From the NCBI RefSeq assembly GCF_001640805.2, contig NC_066850.1, forward strand, positions 16,923,036 to 16,987,035: a stretch of 64,000 nt of DNA, read 5' to 3'. The notes beneath the pieces were generated by a model. It worked only from the letters and a program-made list of their open reading frames with translations, did not search any database and was not told the DNA's origin. The position numbers were made by a program, and so were the translations under genes. This DNA is from Lates calcarifer. Lineage: Eukaryota; Chordata; Actinopteri; Centropomidae. Of the stretch, positions 40,201 through 53,400 are shown in pieces; position 1 is the first letter of the stretch, and each line of letters begins with the position of its first letter.

Positions 40201-43200
40201 ACAAAAAACACACAAAGTGAGCGGTGTGTCTCAGAGTCCCTGCCTCCCAAACAGCAGTGAGTATATTAAATTAGACGCTGCCACCACCTCAGGGTGATGT
40301 CCTCTTATTTCAATCTATTGTGGCTCTTTGTCCGCCTGGGTACGTTTTATTGGAGTATTACCAGCGATCCCACTGGGCCTGTAAATAGACATTACTTTGC
40401 AATGAGCATTCACACCAGCTCTGCCCTATCTGACCTCATCCTCTCACCTCACACTCCTGTCCTCACAATCTGTCCATGCATTTGCTTCCTGTTCCCAAGT
40501 GAGTTGAGAATCTCATATCTGTGGTCAGCCTAGCTCAGCATAAATATCTGAGATATTATCTGTGAACCTTGTCAGCTGTGCTAGAATGTCTAATGTGATG
40601 TCATTTTCTCATGTCTTATATTATGATGTTAATCAGTAAGCTTAAGAGGTAGTGGTAGGAGTACTGACATTACAACACTTGAAGACAAATTCATATCAGC
40701 CCTGTTTTACTAGTCAGTACCTTTAAGTATTTCATGGTTCAGCCCCCAGCTATAGTGCTGAACTGTTGCTCCCCACAGCCACAATGCAACCTCAGATCCT
40801 CAGGCAGGGCTCTGCTGGCTGTTTCTAAGTCCCGGTTCAAGACTAAAGGTGACCAGGCTGTTGCAGTCAAGGCCCCTTAGCTCTGGAACTCCCTGTCCAA
40901 GGATCTGAGGCTTTCAGAATCACTGACCTCTTTTAAATTACTTCTTACTTCTCTGCATTGTACATGGTAAATTATGTGGTAAATTATAGATATTTATTCT
41001 TTAGGAGACAGAATTTGCAGTTATTATATAGAATGATTATGCATTTCATTGTTTTTTCATTTTTATTTTTTGTGGCTTTTTTGCCTTTATTTGCACAGGA
41101 CAGTGGAGAGAGACAGGAAACAGGAAGAGAGAGCAGGGGAATGACATGCAGTAAGAGTCCAGCCAGACCAGGAGTCAATCTGGGGACCAGCTGTTCAGGG
41201 CACTAAGGCCCATGTGGTACGTGCCCCAACGAGCCATGTGCATGCACTCGTTTATCTTTTGAACTATTTTAACTTATTTAACTGATATTTTTTATTTAGT
41301 TTATTTAGCTATTTGTATCACTTCTGCTCCTACTCATTCTGTGCAACACAATTCAGTTCTTTAATGTGATATGCATCAATGTCACACTAAAGAACTGATT
41401 AATTTCAGTGTGCAATTTGTCATTTTAAATACATTTTTGCTCCTATTTTTATGTCAAAAATATCAAGGGATTAAGAGGGTGGAAGATGTTTGAACAACCT
41501 CAGCAGGGGGGTAGAGGTAAAGGAGGTTTGGGGGTGATCTGGCTTATTCAGGTCACTGGGTCTGACAGGAGAAATGAGGATGAGGAGGATGAGGAGGTCT
41601 AGGCTGCAGGGAGGCTACATGGGGAACTACAGGGGGTCTGTGCTCCACTCAGCTGGGCTGCTCTGCCTGGAGGTGGGGGGTGGTGGGCACAAGAACTGTC
41701 TGCCTGCTCATCTCACCCTGCTCCTCTTCAGGTTTAATTAACATAAGGATGTGACATGATGAAAAAAATATGAAATATAATGAAATGATAACTTGGGGGA
41801 AAAAACTAACTTACTGATAGAAGGATAAAGTAGGCAGGAATCTCAAAACAAATAACAGAAGGAAAGAAGAAAAGGCAAACATGCCAAGTTGACATGCAAA
41901 GATTAAAGCCCCAGCTGAGTGCTATCTGGTGGAAAAATACAGAACACGATGCATAACATAATATGATATGTACAGGTTCAGGAAGTTAGATCAAAGACCT
42001 TTGTAATGACAACTGAAGCTGAATTCAATATCCAAATAAAAGCAAAAACACCAGGCCCAATTCTGATGTCATGTACAGCAGGTAATAAAATGGACAGAAT
42101 AAGAATGAGTACAACAGGAAATTAACTGGAAGACACTTCCTCAATACCAGAATACCTTAGAGCTGCCACAGATATCCTCCATCGCCAAAGAATTGCGCAG
42201 GACAGCCCAAATGTATTAAAATGAAATAATAGAGGTCAGAGTGGTAAAAAGGAGTCTTTCTCCTTCTAGTTTTCATTTAACTCGTCTTTTATCAAGCTCT
42301 ACACACCTCCTGTCTAATCAAACATACACACACCATCCTTTAACTGTTTCTTTTCCATCCACTCTTTGTTGAATTGTAATTTTTTTTTTAGGACATGACC
42401 CATCTTGCATTTAAATCAGCTAAAACACACAAGAGGACTGCTTCACTGTAAATTAGAGAGCTCATGAGTTTGCAGAGACTTTTTTCCCCCCTGACACTGC
42501 ACACACACAAAATAACAACATCCTGGCCCTCACAACTGAACACACGTTTGATTCCCCAGCTATTTTGCGTGCAGGATATGTCTCAACCGAAAAGCAATTA
42601 GAGTCAGAATCGTACCACATCTCGTTAAGTGTCTCTCATTAATGCAATTCAATTAACAGCTTATCTCTTGTTGTGTAGGCGCCAGAATCCTGGCAACCAT
42701 GGCTGAGCCCGTTAGTGAGAGATGGAAACAGGAGGAAATGGAAGAGGACCAGTTTTATGAAGCGGAGACAGACGGCCTGTGGCCGACTGCCTAAATCAGT
42801 CTCATTAGGTAACTTATTTATGCTGATGAGTCTTTTTTTAGTAACCCTCATTTATCTAGGGACTTTCATTCACACCTGGGAGCTGTACACACAAAGACAC
42901 AAGACAAACAGACTCTATTGTGCGTCATCCAACTTGTGTATAAACACTGTGTTTCTATATCACCTGGAGGGGTCAGAGGCTGCATTAATTACAAAACAAC
43001 ACCAGTTCTCCGTACCTCTTCCAACTAAACAGAGCACTAGAGTGCTGCTACTCAGTAAGACAGGTTCTCATTAAACAAGTTTTCAACTGACCGCTGCAAT
43101 TAAGTCCTTGTTTTACTTCTCACCACAAATATTTAAGAACAGATTTAATTTGACAGGACAAGCTAAGATTGACTAAGAAGTATCACCCTAATATGGGTTA

Positions 43201-44393
43201 TACTAGGGCCAAATGTACAGTGAATATTTCTTTTTTTCTGAGAAATAATACTACTGATATATCTGTCAAGTCTCAGCAGCCATAGCCAGCATGCTGAGAA
43301 CACTTGTAAACAGTATCAAACCATCATAGCTGTATATTTAATCCAAAACTGAACCTAAATTTCAAAAATGATCATAAAAGTGACATTTTGTCAACCAAGG
43401 ACAAGTGTATGGACCAGAGGTTGCCAGACTATAGGGTGTGATCACCAGGCAAGGAGGCACATAGGGAATGCTTTTATAGCTGTTTCAAGCAGAGTCACAG
43501 AGCGAAGATGCATGCAGGTGTTCTAAAAACACCACAAAGTTATAGGACAAACAGTTGTCCCTGTAGGTTCTCAGACATCCAGGTCATGGTAGTCTTAAGT
43601 GCTGAAGTTGAAGGCAACTGGACTTCTTTTTGGGTTCTTGAAGACGTTTCACCTCTCATCTGAAAGGCTTCTTCAGTTCTGAAAACTGGTTGGGGAGTCC
43701 CAGGTATTTAACTTCTGGGAGGTGGTTCTGAGAGTCATCAACTCACCCTGTCATTATGCAAGTCGTTAAGGTCACATGAGCCCAGGTGTGTCTCAGTTGG
43801 TGGGTCGTTGCCCCCATCATGTGAAAACAGTTAACTCTCTTAGCTCTTAGAAGCGCTAACCATTTGTTGCTGGACTTATTAGGAGCATCACAATTGCAGC
43901 CTCAGTTTCAGGCACACTCTGGCCTTGGTCTTATCCACCCTCTTCCTCTACTTTACTATAGACACTACTTTTGGTGCATGCAGACATTTAATTCAAATCC
44001 ACAGTCTTCCTGTATTTCTAGTTAGTTTACAATTTGGTTCTTTTTGGGAGAATATTATACGTTTCTCACTGCACTTAGGCCTGGGCAGGACTGAACAAAA
44101 ATAGTGACACACCACTCATTTGTCACCAACACAGTCAGCAGATTCAGCAGTGACTGTGACACACTGCTGGAAGCAGATAATGTACTAAAAAAAAAACATT
44201 AATTGTATGAAACATCACAGCTCAGTCGCACAGACATGATAGACGTATTTTTAGATTCAGTGTAACTTACATTTACCAAGGAAATCATTATCTCTGATTA
44301 GGGATATGGTTTGATAGCATTTCATTGAATATTAATCCAGTGCCCAATCTGCTTATCAAGTCTTTCTAAGTAGTTTGATGGGGTATATATGCG

Positions 44394-44432
<39 letters not shown>

Positions 44433-47400
44433 TATTAACAGAATGACTTAATATTTAGGTTGCTCTACTCATATTAATAACAGAATGGGTAATTTTATTT
44501 TAATTAGGGACCAATTAAGAGACAAGCATGACACTGACGCTAATAGAGACTAATTAACTATCAAATCTGAATCATGGACATTCTGCTGTGCTTTGACATT
44601 TATTAACCCTGATCGCACTCATTTTTGTTTTTGCTGCGAGGGGAAAATGTGGCAGAACCTGACGGGTCACAGAATATGGCGTAACACTGGCAGCACACTA
44701 AGGCTTACGTTGACATTTAGACAATAGATATTTAAACACAGGTCTGGTTTTCTGGTTTCCTCCCCCCTTCATTGTCAGTGCCCTTCCACAAATTTCCCAG
44801 TTGTTTTGTTGAATGTAGAACATTTCAGGTGGTCCGCCATTTTTGTTGACAACAGAATCACTGACTTATCATTCATGTGTATAAGTTATCATTCTTGTTT
44901 TTTTCTTTTTTTTGATGCCCATCATGTCAAGCTCAGCTTAAGAGATATAACAGAGGACATGAATAAGAGATTTGATAAGGGATTCAAACTTGGAACTGGA
45001 TCCAAAGTGGAACCAGCTATCGGAATCCATGCCTAATATCCATCATGAATAAACATCTATAAATCCACCCAGAAAAATCACAGAAAAAACAAGCTCCTTA
45101 TAACTACAGGACTAGGTTTTCTTCAGTATCACAGTAATCCAGTAATCCAGCTGTCTGTACATGCATGGCTACATTGAAAACAGGAGCTGCTTATGGTAGT
45201 AGATAAGTGATTTTAACCTAAATTCAAATTAAATCCATCAAGGAAGCGATCTTTAAATGATCTGTATAAGCGAGGTATGTATATATTTAAGCAGCTCATT
45301 TGGTAACCACAGTAATATGTATGCCAATGACCATGTGAGGATGTGGATTTTCCCTGATCAATCAGATAATGTCTTGTTCTACTCTATGTATTTTGACAGT
45401 AAGTGAAACATCACAACCACACAGTGTCTACCTCCCATCTGTGATATCACAGCACTCCTCCAGCCAGTTTCTACCTGGTCATCATTTTGCATGGTTTCAA
45501 TGGTTTTACCTGTTTTTTTTTTTTGTCGTCTTTAGATGTGCAACAAAGGAGGGTATTGTGCAAAGCCTGTCTGGAACAGTCCACATCACAGGGTAACACC
45601 ACAAGCCTCTATCAGTACTTGAAAGAGCACCCCAGGCAGCTATATGATGAGTGTATAGCCAAAAAGTCAAATGAAAGCAGTGATGCTCCAGTCCAGTCTA
45701 GTAAACAACCTACTATTTCAGAGTTGTTCGTGACTGTTACGCCGTAAGAATAGGGCTAATGAAGGCCCTGTGAGGTAATGACCTTCTCACTGAGGACATG
45801 GTGTCTGTTAACATTGTCACCAAAGACGGGTTTCAAAAAGTCAGAACTACACTGGATAAAAGATGCAATTCCCTCCTGCACATACTTCAGTCAAGTTGCC
45901 TTCTCAGCACTATCTGCAGAATGTAGGATTAAAAAAAAGTTGAGTGGGAGCTGAAAAATGTGGAGTGTTACTCCACAACTTGCCCATAGACTGAAATAAT
46001 GGATCAAATGTTATCAAAGTTGTGGAACTAAATCAATAAACCAGGCTTCAGTGTTTTGGCCATAAGCTGCATCTTGTGATCGGTAAGTGTAGGCCTCTGT
46101 CTCTCCTCCTCTCTCGCCTTTTTATCTTTAAGCACTTTCAGGTGCATTGTCTGTATGTTAGGTTCTATACAAATATTAATTATTATTAAAGTTAGTGTAT
46201 TACTATTGCAATTATCAGGGACAATGTTGGAGCAAAGCAAGGCTTTGTCTCAGGTTCTGTCTGAGGACAGGAAGACATGTCACCTAGTTTCCACTTGGTA
46301 GGACCTCATATCAATCAATTACGTCCTCTCTGACTCGTGTTTAAGCGTGTCATACCAGAGCCCAGTCCTGCATCTCCTAAGAACATCAACTCTGGCTGAC
46401 AATGAGGACAGAGACCTTACCAAGGCATCACAGTCAAGACTGCCACATGCAATATAGGTTACTGTATTTTGATTACACTGAATTACATTGAAATTACACT
46501 GAATTGCATTTTTTAAACATTTATATAAAATGCCCAATTGCTCAACATTTCATCACATTGCTCTCATCTCTGTGTTTTGCAGGAGAACAAGGCTCATGTC
46601 AGCACCACAGATGCTGTGCTTCAAAGTGCAGCAGAGGCAGAGCCATCTACTGATGAAGGGAAAGCAGTCAGTGGGCAGCTTCTTTAAGAGCAGCACTGTG
46701 CCCCCTGTGCTGTACCTAACTACCTGAGGACTCCTACCACTGATGGAGAGAAGGATCCCCTGGCCTGGTGGAAGGTACACAGTGTTAACTTTCCAAAGCT
46801 GAGCAAACTGGATCGCAAATTTCTGTGCATATCAGCCATGGGTACACCATTAGAGAGACTGTTTGGTGCTGAAGTGGAGCATAACTTTTTTTTTTTTTTT
46901 TTTTAATTAAAAAAATTTAAAGATAAATTTTGGTTGGATCAGCAAATAAATGTTTTAGCTGTGCAATATTAAAATATTTCTGTAACATTTATATTCCTAT
47001 TTCTATTATATTTAGTGATCTCTTTTTTGATCATTATTCTGCAGTGTGTCAATTAATAATTATATGCAGGGTATATGTAAATAATGTTCTACTGATAACA
47101 GATATGCAGTATTTTAAAATTTACATGGTGCTATGACCTACCTATTTCAATGTCAGAGACTGTTTACAGAAAGGTTGGAATTGTTTTATTTTTATTATTA
47201 ATAAATCTATTTAACTTAACACAGGCACAGCTTTGGTGATAACGGTTTAATATTCTATGCCAATTAAAAAAGTAATAAATCCATGCAACAACAGTTCCGA
47301 TGGTATCTTTAAGTTCTCATCCTTGCATTAGAATATAGAGCAGTTGATATTTTGATGGTATCTCGTGGTAATGCTTCATCACGTTTTAAATCCATTACAT

Positions 47401-50400
47401 GAATACTGAATTGAAATTCACTAACAGTGATCGACTGTAATCATACACAGTACCGCATTATGACAGCACAGGCCACATTGTTTTTAGCTATGGAGAATGA
47501 ATGTGCACAGGTGATGAGAGACAGGGATTTGTAAATGGAGGTCACTGAGAGGATGCGTCTAAGCACATAAATAGCTACTCAACACAACACACAGCGGTGC
47601 GTTAGATAATGATCATGTGGTGGTCTGCTCTGCTCATCCAACACTGACCATTTGCACCAACACAGAGGTTCCACTCCTCCATAAGGTGGGTCATCCATGG
47701 AGGAACACAGCACAACCTCTTTTAGGGACCTAGACCTTTGGTCTAGTCTTTGAACGAAATTTTTCCTTGTCTGTATTTGCCCCTGGGTCAAGCGGCTGCA
47801 AATCAAAGGACACCTTTCAGAGTGAAGGAAGAACAAGTGCCAATTCTGTTACTCACCGTTGATAACTGGGGTGTACACCACAATGCCAGCCAGATTTGGG
47901 TCAGACACCGTTTTGTCCAGAATGAGTCCTCCAATGCTGCAGAACACAACACAATTAGATCGTTAACTAGTGTTACTGTGTCTGTGTGAAAGAACGATAG
48001 AGAGAACAAAAGGGGCATGGAAAGGGAGACAGAGGACTGTCTTTATCTAAATGATGTCCACTGTGGATTGGTGTGCTTCTCTATAAATGGCACTAGAAAT
48101 GCCTAATCAGCTGCACTGAATAATAAAGACAAGGAATGAAGAATTTTTCAGTTGTTTTCAGCTGATGTGTGCAGAACCAATATTTGCATTTTCTCTCTCC
48201 TCTATTAAAGCCTGAGAAATGTGGTATCACCTGCACCGTGAATGTCGGGAGGCGAATGCAAGAGGGAGTATGTGAGAGCGAATGAGACAATCATTCCCTT
48301 CCTGCTGGCTGTATTTGTGAGGCTGCCAGGCTCAAGCGGACCTGAGGGTGTATGTGCTCGGGTACTGCAATTTGTTTAGGGGATGAGTCATCAAGTTAAC
48401 CAGACACTGCGAGTCACAGGCACAGAATAGCTGTTCTTTCTCCTTTGAAGACTAAACACACACACACAGTTCCATATATAAACACACACACACACCTGCT
48501 GATGACCATGGCAGTGATGACTGGCTCCCATCCGGAGTAGAGAAGGGTGCGGCTGGCTGGGTGCTTGGAGGAGATGACGATCCACAGAGGAGTCAGACAC
48601 ATGAAGAAGGCGCAAACCAGTGACGACACATATGGGTAGGAATCTGTGGAAGAGGAAGAGAGGCATTCATCTTTCCTGTTTCATTTTTTTTTTAGCTTTG
48701 GGTGGTGGTTTGGATGTGCTAGTGAAATGGTAGGGAAACCACATGGCTGGGAAACCGCATTTTTTGGTTGCTGTTTGAAATTTTTCAAAATTGGTGCCAG
48801 TACAATTTTGGGGTTTCAGTAATGGTATCTAAATTATAGATTTTCAGTACTTAGATGTTTCTCCAAACTTAGTTCCTTTTTCAAAGCTCTTTCACACAGT
48901 TGTCTTTACCAATATGCAACTTAACACAGCAGTTAATCTCACATACAAAATGCACTAATGCAACAAAAGACTGCATTCATGTCTCAGGAACAACTCTGGG
49001 ACCAGAGCATTGACAAAATTTGTCTCCCAATAAGAAAACTGTTACATATAACACCATGATCTAAAAACTCAACAACTTGTAGCATTACAATATGAATCAA
49101 TGTTGTCTTAGAAGCAGCGTTTATATTTGATTTTTTATCCATAAACCAATATTCCATTAAAGGAAAAGAGGGCCACTTATTTACTGCTCGGGCTGTGCTA
49201 CGTTACAGTAAATGTTGAAGTAATGAATCAGGAATGCTGCATGTTTCAGTAGGCTTGTTACTAAAGTAAGCCCAGCAATGCAACACAAAATAAATGTGTA
49301 TATACTGTATGCACTACACATACATGTATAGGATAGCTACAGAATGCAAATATCAGTCTTAATTTACAGTCATTTTCTGTTCTGCTAGGCTGGCCAGTTT
49401 TTAAAAAACTCCACATGTAAAATGGAGTGTAAATCCACAGAGGTTTGGTCTTGGTTGAGGTTTGGGTGAGAAAACACTTCATGAATTTTTAAATATGTGG
49501 TCACAGAAAGCATTAGCAATGAAAATGATCCGCAGTTTGGTCCATATCCACATCTATTGTGCTGACAATGGGAAGAGTTTTTTAAAAGAGTAATCAACTG
49601 TAAAAAACTATAAAATGAGGAATGCAAACATGTTTTTCCCCAATAGCCTTTTTTCTCCATTTTCCTCATTATTTAAGTGTTTGACCTAGCACCAGTGGCC
49701 ATACAAGAAATTTTCTAAAATGAGAAGAACTTGCTGATTTAGGTTAGGAGATAGCTGATCACATAATGAGGACATCACTAAAAATCTGTCCAAACATTCA
49801 GTGTCATCTATTAATACTCAACAGATTTTAATATTCACTCTTATGGACATGACCAAATGCACTTGCTACATGGCCCTGGGGCCCCTCCCTCTTAACCTCC
49901 CATCATTTCCAGTCTCTGAGGATGTGGGTACACAAGCTTAATCATAACCTATGTAGCGACACCAGGCCTGGCATCATTGACAGGCTGTGGGAAAGTTTAT
50001 ATTGGGGATGTGTAACAGATGCATGATGAAAATCAGTCACAGCATCAGGTTAAAGTAAGGACTGAACTTATAACTGGACACCCAGATAGGAGGAAGATAT
50101 AGGAGAGCCTTTCTTTTAAACTCTACACCAGCTATAAGCATGTCAAGAAAGAAAGTGGCTGGGAAAGAGAAATGGATATTGCTTTTTAGCCAACCAGGTC
50201 TCCAATCCACCTGACCTGCATGTATTCTAAATATGAGAGGAAAGTGGAGCACAGAGAAGAAACACACACCAACACAGTCAAGTTTTCTCTAACTTTCTCT
50301 CTGCTACCATGCCTCTCTGTTCAAATGACAATATAGCACAACACAACTATTTTGAAAGAGTAATTAGGGTAAAACACCTGCTTAGGGCCAACACCAGATG

Positions 50401-53400
50401 TTTCCAGCAGGATCCTGTTCCAAGCCCTAAATAACTGTCATTAGGAAACAGTCCCTGGTTTATTATCTCGATGGTCTCATAGCTTGAGAACAGAAAGGGC
50501 CCACTGTTTAGTTTGAGGTATAATGAGCTCTAGCAGAACTTTAGGTCACTGAAGGTTCCCTAAAATAAAAAAGTGGAGGCAGATATACTGAGGTACACAT
50601 TTGGGAGGTGAGCCGTCTCCCACGGCAATGCACCCCCACCAAATTCCAGACGTGGACAGGGAAACTGACACCAGCTAAATTGTTGGACAGAGCAAGCTGG
50701 CTATCAGCCAAGGTCCCATTAAGGTCTTCTACAGGTTAAACTGATTACAGGAACCTCTGACCAATTGCCTTTCAGCATTCCTCATGAATAAACCAATGAA
50801 CAAACAATTGATATTCCTATCCATCACTGGTGGAATATATTCTGCTAGGACAAAGAATGTGGTGTGGCTGCCAACTACTCTTTTAGCTGAGAAATGGTAA
50901 GATGCTTTTAATGTAAGGGGAAGAAATGATGGGCCCCGATAGTGATGATAAGTAGTTCCATGCTCTGTGATGACAGAAGTGCAAACAAAACCCACAATGA
51001 GTTTGCAAATCTAAAACTACCATTGAGAGGAGTAAGATGCCTTTGCCATCTAATAAGGATGCTAACTATGCATCTGGGATTACACACACTTGTCAGGGTT
51101 TTTACTAACTGAGATGCTCTATGTGTTAACAAGGTCACAAGTAAAGCCAAAAAAATAAATTACATTTCTCTAGGATGCTTGTATGTGTTATCCATTTCAA
51201 ACAATAATAGAGTTATTACAGGCCTCCAGGGTCCTATAAGTTCCATTCATTTCTCAAAGATAATGTTAGGTGACTCAGCTTGAAGCACTTCCAAAGGACA
51301 TAAAGTGTAGCAGCTACCAACTCAGATATTTCCCCAAGGAAATGGTAGAGACCAAAACCAGAGCTAAAGGAGAGTGAATATTGGACTTGGATCACTCAGG
51401 TGGATAAAAACATCACTCCAAATGAATGACCATGTTTCTCTGTGTCTGGATGCAATTTGCTAATACACTGGACAAAACAAATTTATAAAGGTGACTACCT
51501 TAAAATTCAAATGTGTGTGTAACTAATGGATGCTAAAGGTTACAACCTGATAAAACATTTAGCAGTTTCAGATTCGGGATCAGCTTTGAATGAGTTAAGC
51601 AACTCACAGTGGTGCTGTGGTCTGACATACTAAACAGATGGAAAAGCATTATTTTTCAGAAACAAAGTTGAAATAATTAAAACTCATACCCATAAAATAC
51701 ATTTTAGGATCATTATATTATCCAGGCAACTGCTGGGTTTGAGAAGAATCATTTATTTAAAAGAGCAGCAAAGCCTAGTGTCTCTCATTTTACAACCAAA
51801 TGGCATTTTTGTTGGAATTGCTACTTTGAGTTTTCTGTTACACCTATTAGCTCACATCCTTTGTCCCAGACATTTTAACTGGAGCTGTTCTGAAAGAGCG
51901 TCGTGCCAGTTTATGGCTGCACATCATGTTGTAATGAATTCAGAATGGCTAATTATATGGTAGAGAATTTCCTCTGTCATTGTTATTGTGGGCAGTGTGT
52001 CATTACAGCATAATGTGATTTATCCTGTGAATCTGATTCTGTAGGTGTAAGTGCAGCCAGTATCACAGTATTTGAGCCTAGACCTAGTCTTATTTATTAA
52101 TCTAACTTCCATACCAGTCATTTATTCACATTTGTCTATGTCATGGGTTCCGCTCTCTTCACTGTTGCTACATCCACATAAACACACATACTGTGCATGC
52201 TCACAAGCACTGGCCCTGTTTCTTGGCAGTTCTGCACCATTTCATGCTCTCATTATCCCTGCTTTTATCTATTGTTGAGTCCTCTCACTAAAGCACTCTG
52301 TAACAATCCTGTTTGTTAAAAGTACTCTATAAATAAACTCAGTGGCTCCTTCAGCTACTACAGTATGTCTCAGTGGCATCTCATCTTGACTTAGGTGGTC
52401 TGCCTCAAAATTAGAGGCATTAGAGGCATTAAGTTAATAGATAATCGTGTGATTTAAATTCTGTTTAGCTGAGAGTAAACTGACCATTAGTTCCTATTTA
52501 ATGGCAAAGTATCAGCCTGACTGGGCTCAAGAACAACAGGGGCACTGTCCTGAGAATGATATAGCCAGAAAGCCTCACTGCACTACCCTGCCATGGCAAT
52601 CTGAAATCTGAAGTGTGTTTAAGACATTTAGCTCACAGTGCTCAACTGTTCCTTTCATAGTGGTGAACATCTGTGTCATACAATTAGACCTGACAGCAGT
52701 AGCTAGTATGAGAAATTTCCAGAGGAAACAGCTTCCAGTGTTCCCTACATTAAGTAATGCAAGGTGGTGTGACACAGGTCTGGGTGTGACAGAAGGTATG
52801 AGGAATGTGTGGTGGGAGGAAAAGAGATGGTCTGTTCAGCAGCTAGAGAGCAGAGCTGCTACAGAGTGAGGCATGAGGGACCTCTACTGGCTGAGGGGAG
52901 TATATCACTACACACCACCACAAGAACATTTGGGCTAAATAACTTCTCTAACTGAGAGAAGATGGACCATATTTACCTCATTGTGAAAACATTTATGATT
53001 TTCAGTTTTTTTGGGGGCTGAGTCACTTAATTCCAAAACTTTTTATAATCAGAAACTAAGACTAAATCATTTCAACATTAATATTAAAACAGAAATTTGA
53101 AACTAGACTCACCAGTCATGTTACAGTCTAAAGTTGCTTTAACACTGTTGCCTTTTAGTTCTGGTCAAACTTATATTTACTCTGACTGAGTGATATGGAC
53201 TGACAGGCAGCTCATAGGGCTGTACAATTAATCATATTAAAAATGCCATCTCCATTCATACGCCTGTGTGATCTTATTTCTAAATGACAATGATTCCGCC
53301 GCTTTTTTATTAGGGACATCAGCTGCATCAAAACAAGCACTCCTACTTTCTCTCGCAACAACTGACAATGTGGCATTGCAGCAGAGGAAAATAAACCGAG

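Larger units (their letters stand above)
38136..47856 (-). other. slc41a2 intron between exons 7 and 8 (9.7 kb)
   Basis: Contains a LINE fragment (40775-40960), a percomorph repeat (41045-41240), a hairpin (41354-41397), a dispersed repeat (43555-43850), a CA microsatellite (44396-44431) and a hAT/ZBED remnant (45490-46880). A 'gattcaagattcaagattca' motif at 38880 resembles the edge of a LINE/SINE. Nothing was recognised in 39.2-40.7, 41.5-43.5 or 46.9-47.8 kb. Confidence 0.6.
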
